A stretch of DNA of 64,000 bases from contig OZ038467.1 in the NCBI GenBank assembly GCA_964036295.1, forward strand, positions 2,485,501-2,549,500. The letters are read 5' to 3'. Source of the stretch: Plumapathes pennacea (lineage: Eukaryota > Cnidaria > Anthozoa > Antipatharia > Myriopathidae). Position 1 is the first letter of the stretch. Every line of letters starts with the position of its first letter. A model generated the notes under the pieces. It was not told the DNA's origin. It did not search any database and saw only the letters and a program-made list of their open reading frames with translations. Below, piece by piece: positions 11,052 through 20,638 of the stretch. The translations under genes and the position numbers were made by a program.

Positions 11052-11309
11052 GCTGTTATCACTATAAACGTGCATGGCTTGTACAAGCTGTTTTGCTGAG
11101 AGATCTTTTTTTGAGAAGTTCTATTTCGATGTTCAAAAAACTAAATTCCCGAGACCTGTTAAGTGTCTTATCCATATGGTGTTCCTAAAAGTTAAATTTT
11201 GTGTGTTAAATTTTAAGGCGTTTTATTTTTTTCTAGTCGCTTATACACAAATTATCGGCTAAACGTCAAACATTTGTCACTTGGTGACCAGGTGGTATCA
11301 GTGTGACAA

Positions 11310-11348
<39 letters not shown>
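11310..11348. repeat. (CA)n microsatellite
   Basis: Dinucleotide tract of about 18 units followed by an A-run. The same locus in other spacers (1755, 23328, 33913, 60952) has different CA and A lengths, so it is useful for distinguishing copies. Confidence 0.9.
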
Positions 11349-11352
<4 letters not shown>

Positions 11353-11730
11353 AAAAAGAGGAAATCACGTATATTACGTATATAATGATTACAATTTGCC
11401 TTATGTTCTTTGCTTTCTCCAAAACTCTTGAAGTCTAAATAACGGTAACTGTAAATGAGGGACTTTCAAGATGTTCCAACGTTAATTTAAATCATCCGCG
11501 AAAGCCGATTCTATAATATTTACAAGAACAGAATGCAATTTGATAGTTGCGGTTAGCAAATAGGCAATTTTTAAATTCATAAAGTGTATTTCTGAGGTAG
11601 TGGATGTTAACCAGACTAGTGTTGGGTGACTTCGGCAATTCTAATTTCCGTGTGCAGTTTTAACCGTTAATGTCAAATAATCAATAAGGATTATTATTAT
11701 ATAGACACGAGTGTTTTACTGGAAAATGGA

Positions 11731-11817
11731 TTTTATTTTCTCATGGTAAAAACAATATTTTACTCACTCGCGAAGCGCTCGTTCGTAAAATATTGTTTTT
11801 ACCATGAGAAAATAAAA
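11731..11817. repeat. Perfect 33-bp-arm hairpin
   Basis: Left arm 11731-11763 and right arm 11785-11817 are exact reverse complements, separated by a 21-base loop. Equivalents are at about 34333-34419 and 56513-56599. It represents the shortened form of the hairpin repeat found after other receptor genes. Confidence 0.85.
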
Positions 11818-13549
11818 CTCATATCTTCGCGCCGCCGTGTAATATCCTCGATACATTATACATGTGAACTTCTATTGAAATTCTACTTGCGTGGCAGCCA
11901 CGTTGGTTCCACTAGCAATGAAACCCTTGTAATGGAGCTTGTTTTAAAATGTCTTCTCATTTAAAGCGATTCTATAATATTTACAAGAACAGAATGCAAT
12001 TTGATAGTTGCGGTTAGCAAATAGGCTATCAGGAATTTAATTCATAAAGTATATTTCTGAGGTAGTGGATGTTAATCAGACTAGTGTTGGGTGACTTCAT
12101 CCATTCTTAAATTTCCGTCAAACACTCCTGACGCACGGAGACTTTGATCAAGACTAAAATGAAAAGGATGTAAAGTGCGAAACTGCTCGCAAACAATTTA
12201 CTGTTTTGTTTGTATTTCGTTTGATCAACCACCTGCAATGCCGGGCATGACTTGGCGTAATGCTCTAAATTAAAACCATTTGAGCTGTAATTCTTTCACA
12301 CGTCACTCTACAATTGTTCGGCACCGTTTCTTAAGCAAACCTAAGTAAACACGAGTCAACTGCACATTCACTGTTCTTTGCTGTAAGGAAACGGCAATTT
12401 GACTTTCTGTTCACCGACAATATTCATATAAGGTTATTGATTTTGAGAAAATTAATCAATTCCCTCTGTTCTTAACATAATTCTTAACGTATTTTCAACA
12501 GAACGGCATTCTGTCGGTTGTTCGCGAGTCCCTCTCGGGAAAAGATCATTGTAGCGTTACAATTTAACGTACATTATAGTATCGTTGTAAAGGTCTTGGA
12601 CTGCAGAATATAGATCTGATGTTATGGTTTTCAAGCACACTAAAGTTGGAGTACGAGTTAGGTTAATTTTAAAATTGATTGTTTCGGAAACGGGATTTAA
12701 AACTTTTGTCGGTTTGATTCGAAAATGCTAAAATGACGGCTTTTTTCCGAATAAAGTTTACTAACAGTACCGTGTCAGCGAATTTCGATCCGTTTTGTTT
12801 TAAGGATTTTATTCTCTTTTAAAGTGGAGAGAACCTTTTGGTATCCGTTTTTTTATGCAAACTGTTCATTAGAACAAGAACGAAAAAAAAAATTATCGAA
12901 AATTGCTGACACAGTATTTGAGAAAAACTCGTCCGTTCTGCCTCACGAAAATTCTACACATTCCATTCTTGCAACAGACGGAGCCGTTTCATTTTTAAGA
13001 AAATGCTTATTTTTGACCTAATATCAGAAGGGCATAAAATCGGCCATTTTTTAGATAAAAGCACTATTAAGTAAACGTTTAGCGCATCAATGTGAATATT
13101 TAGTAGTGTAGTGTTGTGTAAAATTGGCCATTCTCGACTTTCCGTGCGCTTTTACTCAGCTAATCAATATATAAGGATTAAGGGTCAGTTCTGGTGATTT
13201 TAGAAGCGGAGATGTAATTATGTTGAGCTGAGCCAGTTGTCCTTTGTTAGTGGCCAGCGATTAGCAAGGCAATATCAGAATACGAATCGATAAATATTGT
13301 CCCCGAGCGAAGCGAAGCGAAGTGAGGGTAATAATCACGGCGCTAATGCAGCAAATTCGCTTTGTGTGGAGACTCCAAGCGAGTCGCCATCTCGAAATCT
13401 AATGTTCGTCAGTCAGTCTGTCAGTCTGTCAGTCTGTCATAGGGCGACCTCTAAGGCAATGACGTAATAATAATTATCGATTAGCATCAAAGCGAGGTCA
13501 AACAAAGGTTTGAACGAAGCAACAACTGTACGTAACTGCGTTCACGAAG

Positions 13550-13800
13550 ATGAATTTGAAAACTGGAAAACTTGACACAGCACGGTCTCGCGTAGCTCGT
13601 CTGCAAAAGAGAAGGGAACTAGCCGGGCAAAGCGAAATCGTGAAACAATCGAACAGCGCCAAATAAATACGTCTAGAGAAAAGACGACAAACATTTGATA
13701 ACCGACAACATCATGAACGGAAGCGTGCCGAAGAAGATCAAGCAAATCGGGAGCTTCAGACGCCGTCTTGTGTTAAACTCAGATCCTTATTCAGAAAGGA
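13550..13800 (+). pseudogene. Relic of Arg/Glu-rich helicase-type N-terminus
   Basis: Plus-strand frames contain runs such as RAKRNRETIEQRQ and HHERKRAEEDQANRELQ, interrupted by stops and frameshifts. Such basic repeats are typical of N-terminal parts of Helitron/PIF1-type transposon proteins in animals. This is similarity from memory of composition only, so the assignment is tentative. The duplicate is at 36151-36401. Confidence 0.3.
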
Positions 13801-14474
13801 CAAGCAACAAAGGTTAGTCAGTGGAAAGCGAACAATCACCGTGACAAATATATTCTACCCATATCTTGTAACTCGATCACTTGTATTAAAATCTGTATGC
13901 TGATCATTTTCCCTCGAAGTATTCTTTTAATACGCTTCTGTCGCCAGTTTCGGCTACTGTATTGGCTCAGAGCAATCGGAACTTGGAGTCTTGAATGATT
14001 TAGTCAGATGTCTTATTATTTCTTTCAAGACTAAAACTGTAACAAATACTGTAATTTGACATGCGGTGATTGCAGCGAGAATTGTTCACAAGCCCTTAGA
14101 AGTATGACTAGGTCTGAAGCCCGTGCATAATTTGAAGTAATCCGTTCAAGTTTTGCTTTGATTCTGGGAGAAATCATGTTGTTTTGAGCGCGTTCACGTA
14201 CAAAACAATTCGAGCTCATTAAACATGCATGCCTGAGTCTTGTGCATGCAACCCAGAGTAAAAACAAATTGCACAGGAAGCCTATTTAATTGTGCTGCCT
14301 ATGAATTCCAAATTGGAGAATTAGTGTTTGTTTTTTTCCCGTACTACGACGGCCGACAAACTTCAAAATTTGAGTATTAGATTTTGAGAACGTGCTTGGC
14401 AGACTGTATAAATTAATTTGTCGTGCCGACCGACCGTGGGAAATACGTACTTCGTCACGCAATCGATTCTTTTT

Positions 14475-17400
14475 GAAGCTATTTGCAATATGCAAATAGC
14501 TTCTATGTCGGCGTTTGGGCGATAGTTGAATCGCCGTTCGGCCCATCTCATTAGGTCATTAAAATGCTCCCCCTCTAGGGGGCAAAAACTACTGAGTGGG
14601 GAGGAGCATGAAGTGCTATCCATATAAAAGCCGCCGTGGTACAGGTCCTGTGAGAAAGTTTGTCTTTTATTATCTACTTAACACAAAGAATGCACAGAGA
14701 GATTTCCAGTGAAGGGTTTCCGTGCTAATGTTATAACTTTGCAACAGAATGTCAGAAGCTAAATTACCTCTCCGGGGAGGGGTTTTCTAAATATAATTGG
14801 CTCTCTCGCACGTGGAAGTCATTATTTAATGGCGGCTGTGAGCGTTGCCGATTCTTTGGTTGCATGTGGAAATCTGCTCCCCCTTCAGGCCCCGGCTGAC
14901 ATATCCGTAGTATCTGGCAAACAGGCGACACAGATTCACATTTAGAGCGACATTTCTGGACACATTTGCGAATATACGCTCCGCTCACAAAAGAAGGAAC
15001 ACAGCTGTATGGTGTGACCATGACATATGTTTTGGCAAAGGTAAAAGCTTATTCCGAGTTTTTTGCGTTCGCTGATATGTTTGTTGACACATGATTTCAT
15101 GCCATAATTGCAAATGCAGATCGACTGTGGTATGTCTGAGTTGTTTGTTTATAAAATTGTCCCGAGCGGATTCTGTCACTAATGAAAAATCGACAGGAAA
15201 TTTTACTGTGAATCCTTTTCACCACCGTTCGAATAGCACGAGAAACAGGTTTGTTCGGCTGGAGTGTGTTACGTTACGAAACTACTAGAAATACGATAAT
15301 CGCAGATATCCCCTCGCTCAGTAGTGGGTTTTCGGAAAGCGGGATTCTTGTTTATTTTCCGTTCGGAGATTATTTAAATTTTTTTTGCAAACCACGGCTG
15401 TGTAGCGACGTCACCAGTCGGCCGCTAAAAAAAATCTTTGTCACACGGCAGTCTGGTTTAGTTCAGACAACGTGCACAGTCTGCAATTTTCGTAGACACT
15501 AGCTGAACTTCAAAATTCGCTGAGAAAACATTTACACGCAACTACAGAATACACCCGAGGCTTGAAAGCCAAGCAAAGTCGATCTTGGACACCGAAGTTT
15601 TTATGAATTTCAAGAAAAGCCGCGATTTCTTCAGCCAATGCTTTATCCTAACCACATACGTGTATGTTTGTTTTTTTTGTGTGTGTGCCAAATTTAGAAC
15701 CGTCAAAGCGAGTCGCTTGTTTACACGCTTTCGAAGTCTCGGAATCGTGTGAATTTTGGCAGGGATTCAATTTTGAACACAACAACTTTTCAAACTGCGT
15801 TTGACGATTTTAAAATCTTTGACAGAAAAAAAGAAATCAAGTCACTAAATAATACAAGGTCCGATTTTACTGAGCGAGCAAACCCGGTCACTAAATAATA
15901 CAAAGTCCGATTGTGTTGAGGGAGTATCTTATGGGGGGCCCGCTAGTGGACATATTGTTTAATTTGAAAAGCAGTGGCCGGATATTTTCTACTTTAATAG
16001 CCTTCAAAAAGCACAAGCATTTTAACCCGGTTACATTTTATCCTTGAATACAGTGTGCCAACAAACGCGGCGACAAAACTTCACAGCATGTGTCAGACTG
16101 TCAATGAAATTATGCAAACATGTCAGGAATCGGATGACACAATCTTGCACGAAGGCACTCTGAAATAGCTTTGAAAACCAGCGAAAAGATCACAGTATAA
16201 TCCTACTTGGCCTTCATCACAGTTCCCGGGGCATCAAACGACAAAATATACGGCAATTTGTTGAAATACCAGTGGTAACACGACCGTCGTTTAACAAAAG
16301 TGTATTTAACGTTACTTGATGTAAATTTTCAAAACTTACCGGTTCCTGAAAGCCATAGCTTTAGCTCTTTTCCAGCAAAGGAAACAAAACCCAAAACACT
16401 ATTGTTTACGTCTTCAATGACTTCAAAATACACTGTATAGAATAGTCTTCATACAGTACGAAAATCCCACTTTCCATTGTATTGTGTTGTCATCTTGTCA
16501 AACTTGGATTCCTGTTATTGCGAAAGGTGAAATTTGCCACAGTGATTGTTCGATTTCCACCGACTGTATTTTGCTATTCCTTTCTGAAGAAGTGTCTGCG
16601 TTTTAACACAATACTGGCGTCTGGGATTGTGTTCAGGTCGACCAGTTGGGCCTTAAAGAATCCGTTTTACGTCTAGTAAAGCTTGCCTCCCATGCACTGG
16701 CAAAATATCCGAGCAATTTACAGCCGTCCGTCGAACTGCTTGGCCTTGTATCTGCATCTTGTTGTACAAAATCACTTCAGCTCGTACTCTACCGCATGTC
16801 ACCAAGAAAATGGCGGATTACAGTTAAGCTGCCTATGTAACCTCGCCTGCTGTGGTCGCTCGGAGGGCCTTGGGACGAGGTCGTATGCCACACACAAACA
16901 CACGAACATTAGATTTCGAGATGGCGACAAGCTTGGAGTCTCCGATAAGGCGATAATACTACTGCATTAGCGTCGTGAGTATTTCCCTCACTTCGTTCGG
17001 GGATTATAACGAGTCAAAATCTGGTTTACCTCGCATGATATGTTTGTTGACACATGATTTCATGACCAGATCGACTGTGGTTTGTCTGAGTTGTTTGTTT
17101 ACAAAAATTGTCTCTAGCGGGTTTTGTCGCTAATGAAAAATCGACTGAAAAGTCGACAGGAAATTTTACTGTGAATCTATTTCACCACCGTTCGAAGAGC
17201 ACGAGAAACAGGTTTGTTTGGCTGGAGTGTGTTACGTTAATACGAAACTACTAGAACGAGTCAAAGTCTGGCTTACCTCGCAGAAATTTACAGAACGACT
17301 TGAAATATTTTGGCAAGCTATACTTTCCTCCTTTTATGTCGATCAGCTCAAAATAATCATATAATAAACTGTCATGTTTGTGCATTTGTGTTTGGTCATG

Positions 17401-17555
17401 CATAGTACGTAGCTGGCATAGTAGAACATAGTGTAAAACCCCGATCAAACGGTGATAATATTCGATGATAGTTCGTGCCCCGTTGTGACACGAACTACCT
17501 ATCATAGACTATCATCAACTAGCAAATAGCTTCACGTACGCTTTGCGGACCTATG
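14475..17555 (+). mobile_element. Element A, inserted into H1
   Basis: Starts GAAGCTATTTGC (14475), which forms a hairpin with GCAAATAGCTTC (14492-14503). Its far end carries another GCAAATAGCTTC (17522-17533) and finishes ...GGACCTATG before a T-run. D2 at 37071-37077 has just the T-run, which is an empty site. A 1.13-kb copy in the opposite orientation lies at 42007-43141. The size excess here comes from a nested Helitron-like copy (15285-17003) and a local duplication of about 230 bp (about 15075-15284 against 17030-17262). No transposase seen; non-autonomous. Confidence 0.7.
15285..17003 (-). mobile_element. Helitron-like element H2 nested in element A
   Basis: Read on the minus strand it begins TCCCCGAACGAAG and ends CGTATTTCTAG, sharing its first about 105 bp and last about 35 bp with H1. 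The host sequence is CTATAACGAG-like in the uninterrupted element A at 42300-42315. The insertion splits A|T with no duplicated target bases, exactly the Helitron pattern. No coding region recognised inside. Confidence 0.7.
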
Positions 17556-17738
17556 TTTTTCAACGCAAAAGTATAACACAGACCATTCTTTTTCTCCTTC
17601 CTTTGTGTGTAGCATTTGACTTCGAAGAAAAGATTGAGTCAACATTTCGGTAAAACAAAGGCTACTCTTCTTGGGAGTACCAAAGTAAAGTCCCATCAAT
17701 GTCAGAGCGAGGGGTATCTGCGATTATCGTATTTCTAG

Positions 17739-17977
17739 TAATGCAACTCGGCTGCGCATAGTGGGAATAGAAGGATTCCCCGATCTTTCTGGAAATAGTA
17801 CAATATTTCACATGCAAACTCTTTTGAAATAGAGGGCTTGCTTGGCAGCAACAGTTAGTTTTAAACACAATGAAACATTCTTGAACAACATAAAGTTATT
17901 ATTTATTTAATTTTATTATGTCCGCCATGCACACAGACAGGACTAAACGTGGTTAACAATCAATAAAACAAATATAG
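17739..17977. other. Block B spacer
   Basis: AT-rich, no gene seen, shared with 37256-37490 and 53998-54230. Includes the left copy of the 13-bp target duplication of the following foldback element. Confidence 0.5.
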
Positions 17978-18326
17978 CAAATGGTTTGAACCCAGGAGTG
18001 TGAACAGTAGGTTGGTTGTGATCGTCCGGGTTAGAGTAGTCTCCAGAAAGACTGTTGCTGGTGACTGACGTTTCGACTACCTTAGCGGAAGTCATCTTCA
18101 GAGTCAAGTGAAAAGTATTCGTCAGATGGCGGTATATATGTCTCTGGTCGTAGAAGTGATTGGTCCGTTATGTCGGCCTATGGTTGGTCGAGTCGGCTTG
18201 GTTGTGTTGATGTTGTTGATGTCAGTGGACTCTGAAGATGACTTCCGCTCAGGTAGTCGAAACGTCAGTCACCAACAACAGTCTTTTTGGAGACTACTCT
18301 AACCCGGACGATCACAACCAACCTAC
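17978..18326. mobile_element. 349-bp foldback element with 13-bp TSD
   Basis: Arms of about 95-100 bp: GGTTGGTTGTGATCGTCC near 18012 is mirrored by GGACGATCACAACCAACC near 18323. Flanked by a 13-bp direct repeat of AAAACAAATATAG (17965-17977 and 18327-18339). Block B copies 2 and 3 have a single target at this point (about 37484 and 54225), so it inserted only in copy 1. The short ORF inside is not a gene. A TSD this long would suit target-primed insertion, while the arms suggest a foldback DNA element; class unresolved. Confidence 0.8.
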
Positions 18327-18339
18327 AAAACAAATATAG

Positions 18340-18590
18340 TTACGTTTCAAGTCGCTCCAATCCGTTACTTATTGACATCGTACTTTAAACAGTATTAGAA
18401 TCTGAACACCAAACGATTGTAATGAAATGAACCTGCGTAGTTTACAACTGATCACTGTTTCAATAAATACAACTGTAGCATCGGCATATTGTAGTGCCTT
18501 TCTAACAGTTTTAGATGGTTAAAGTAAATAAAAGCATAAGCTACCTTTCTATAACATTATCTTGGGATGGAACTTATTTGACCGTGTCAT
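18340..18590. other. Block B spacer
   Basis: AT-rich stretch without genes, shared with 37495-37744 and 54236-54485, immediately beyond the receptor tail fragment. Confidence 0.5.
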
Positions 18591-18929
18591 TCAAAACTTC
18601 GTGGTGCAGGCCATATTATCGGCCGCCATGTTTGGTTCAGGACGGGCAGGAACCACTGCGCATGCTTGTCGGTTCATAACCACTGGCCTATTTCTCATTT
18701 CTATCGCCTGCACTTGTCTCTTACCTGTGCGCCTGCAGAGCAGACGTAACGCAGCTCGTCGGAACTGCGGCATTCTGAACGTTTAAATTATTTGATTGAC
18801 CAGGGAGTTGGCGAGAAGCAGGAACATTAAAACCGTTAAACAGATGGTTAAAACCATACTTTGCAAAAAGGATGTCACCTCGAACAGAAATATTTACTAC
18901 AGCATGGTGACGGAAACAAAAACCATTAC
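18591..18929 (-). pseudogene. GPCR 3' fragment (end of TM6 to C-tail)
   Basis: Encodes the end of TM6/ECL3, TM7, helix 8 and full C-tail of a receptor closest to 56742-57743 (shared GDIL.A.YG.NHL.NG). TM7 is broken by an extra A near 18828. The NPIIY region reads N-Q-I-I followed by a stop. Its upstream end is fused to the tail of the next receptor. Equivalent fragments are at 37745-38080 and 54486-54821. It looks like the residue of an unequal exchange between tandem receptors. Confidence 0.8.
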
Positions 18930-19856
18930 TCATGCTTGTCGGTTCATTACCTCTGGCCTGTTCCTCATTTCTATCGCCTGCACTCGTCTCTCATCTGTGC
19001 GCCTGCAGAGCAGACGTAACGCAGCTCGTCGGAACTGCGGCATTTTGAACGAGTAAACTATGGGATTGACCAGGGAGTTGGTAGAAATCAGAATATTTAA
19101 ACAGTTATACATATGGTTAAAATTATACTTTGACAACACCCGAACAAGGATGTCAGCATGAAGAGAAAGAGCTACAGCAGGTAACCAAGTTACTATGGAA
19201 ACTGCTGTGGCAAGGAACAGAGTGGCCGTCAGCTTACGATCCCGTGCAGTGGTCACGTGATCTTGGGGATGCTGGTAGAATCTAATCTTGATCCAAATGC
19301 TGATGTAACAGATTAAGATAATCAAGAAAAAGAATAGGTTGCAGGCTAGCCAAACGTATTTAAACACCAAAGCTGAAATGAAACCATAACGTCCTGCCAG
19401 GTCGAGAAGAGGAAAGAATATCGGTAAAATCCAACCGAACCCAAACATCACGTGATAATAACGTGATGAGAGCACGCGGTGTTTCAGCGGCCATAGAGTG
19501 GCGTACATTCTCTCCAGTGCGATGATCGTCAGGTTGATCAACGAAGCGTAAGAAACGAAGTGTAAAACGGCGTTGGTTGACAGTAAACCGAGGTAGTTCT
19601 GCTTCCACAAATCGCTGGTGTAGGAAAAAGTACCATACAGCATTGATGTCCCTCCAAGAGCTCCGACCAGAAGATCCGCTACTGCTAAACTGGTAGCTGG
19701 CCAATAACATTTGCGTCCCCTCAACTGTCTGGTTCTTGTGAACACAGCTACAACCACCGCATTCCCAGTGATAATTACGAGAATTTCAATAATGGAAGCC
19801 ACGACATCATCGCCAGAAATTTCAGACATCCGGTTGCGCCATCTCGGAAGAGGCAT
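18930..19856 (-). CDS. Class A GPCR with MITE-derived N-terminus
   Basis: An uninterrupted 308-aa ORF from a true ATG. About 17 N-terminal residues (from MPLPRWRNR through EISG) are encoded by the end of a MITE inserted just before TM1. From VASIIEIL onward it is a normal receptor with GN in TM1, SLAVAD, ERM at the end of TM3, TWLP and NPIVY. The original N-terminus with its glycosylation sequon is stranded beyond the MITE at 20576-20638. The C-tail stops at MNRQA because TGC became TGA, losing 24 residues present in full-length copies. The seven helices are intact, so it may still fold. Whether the new start is used needs transcript data. Confidence 0.65.
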   Translation of the reverse strand: MPLPRWRNRMSEISGDDVVASIIEILVIITGNAVVVAVFTRTRQLRGRKCYWPATSLAVADLLVGALGGTSMLYGTFSYTSDLWKQNYLGLLSTNAVLHFVSYASLINLTIIALERMYATLWPLKHRVLSSRYYHVMFGFGWILPIFFPLLDLAGRYGFISALVFKYVWLACNLFFFLIILICYISIWIKIRFYQHPQDHVTTARDRKLTATLFLATAVSIVTWLPAVALSLHADILVRVLSKYNFNHMYNCLNILISTNSLVNPIVYSFKMPQFRRAALRLLCRRTDERRVQAIEMRNRPEVMNRQA

Positions 19857-20575
19857 CAGGTTTCACGCTGACAGCCGCTCAAGAAATAACAAAGAAATGT
19901 ATGGGATCTGATAATAAATTGCGCTTTTCGCTTAACTGAAGCACGTTCGTAAAAATGTCTGGGCAGCATTCGGAAGAGGGAAGCTTCCTAAACACAACAG
20001 TACAAAAAATATTTATCTCCGGTAAAATTCGATGTGTACTTTTTTGAATTTAAAATTTCGGCCGACGTAAGAAGGGATTGATAGCAGAATACGCTCAAAA
20101 CCGGCTACTGTCACTTTTTAAGCTGCATTTAATACAAGAACCTTGGGTAAAACGCAAAATGTCTACCCCGTACCTGATTGTCGAAGGATTGAACATCTCC
20201 TGTGAAGCCTCAGTCAGTCCCCTGGAGCAAATTCGATGTGTACTTTTTGTGTTTGAATTTGCAGTTCACAGCCAGCCATGGCGAATACCTCCCGTAAAAT
20301 ACGCTGACTTCGGATGTTGATATTTTGGGCTGGGAAGCTCCAAATCGCATGAAAATTGCACCAAACGAAAGCTAATTTCAACTAGGTCGTTCAGCGGCAC
20401 GTCTCCTAAACGTAGCAGTCTCTTTTTGAACCGGAGAAACCCATCCCTCCCCCACCCCACTGAGGCAAAGTACGTAACAATGTTGAATGTGTGAATGGCG
20501 CATGCTCATACCGCACGCCGCTGGGAAAGACCGGAAGCAATCGTGGACGCAAAATGTCTGGAATTTCTGGCGATG
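19808..20575. mobile_element. 768-bp MITE inside a receptor gene
   Basis: 22-bp TIRs starting CATCGCCAGAAATTT (19808-19829, mirrored at 20554-20575 with one mismatch), flanked by a 2-bp AT duplication (19806-19807 and 20576-20577). Paralogous receptors read GACATATGGAATG without interruption here, so the empty sequence is known. Its only coding contribution is the start codon of the hybrid receptor. Confidence 0.85.
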
Positions 20576-20638
20576 ATATGGAATGCTTTGAGAGCGAGGA
20601 AGGTGACCATCTTCCGTATAGATCTCTGAAGTGTTCAT
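20576..20638 (-). pseudogene. Displaced original N-terminus of the interrupted receptor
   Basis: Encodes the usual first residues, MNTSEIYTEDGHLPRSQSIP, then runs into the MITE and out of frame. Acceptor-like CTAACAG precedes the ATG, as in the intact genes. It marks the insertion as secondary. Confidence 0.85.

Larger units (their letters stand above)
11052..13299. other. Spacer and orphan receptor 5' flank
   Basis: 11052-12120 is receptor-downstream spacer, including a (CA)n tract, a perfect hairpin and receptor-tail-proximal sequence up to 11966, but the receptor itself is absent. 12121-13299 matches the 5' flank of the intact receptor at 51774-52790 (52815-53997). No intact gene lies here; a receptor seems to have been deleted between the two parts. 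The duplicate is at 33654-35900. Confidence 0.6.
1..14470. repeat. Segmental duplication copy D1
   Basis: This stretch is repeated almost base for base at 21578-37075. The offset is 21577 at the start and 21571 through most of the left half. It jumps to about 22269 and then 22602 because D1 lost two blocks of the BEL element. Seen differences are scattered SNPs, homopolymer and (CA)n length changes, and those two deletions. The copy starts at or before the window edge. Alternative explanation: two haplotypes placed in tandem by the assembler; the different downstream insertions argue for real paralogy but do not prove it. Confidence 0.9.
13300..17738 (+). mobile_element. Helitron-like element H1, with nested insertions
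   Basis: Compared with the unoccupied site at 53997/53998, block B copy 1 has an extra segment beginning TCCCCGAGCG and ending TATTTCTAG, with no target-site duplication. A 5' TC, a 3' CTRR (CTAG), a T on the 3' side and absence of TSD are Helitron hallmarks; the 5' host base is G, not the usual A. I see no convincing 3' hairpin. It contains a degraded arginine-rich coding relic (13550-13800). In this copy it is enlarged from 1.36 kb by element A, which itself contains a second Helitron-like copy. Confidence 0.65.

Noticed and set aside
13408-13440. GTCAGTCT tandem repeat considered as a CRISPR-like array
   Set aside because: A simple eukaryotic microsatellite of a few 8-bp units with no spacers.
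14031-14623. Several 78-86-aa minus-strand ORFs in the Helitron-like region
   Set aside because: Low-complexity translations without motifs, overlapping transposon ends and hairpins.
18108-18302. 64-aa plus-strand ORF
   Set aside because: Lies inside the foldback element arms; no homology recognised.
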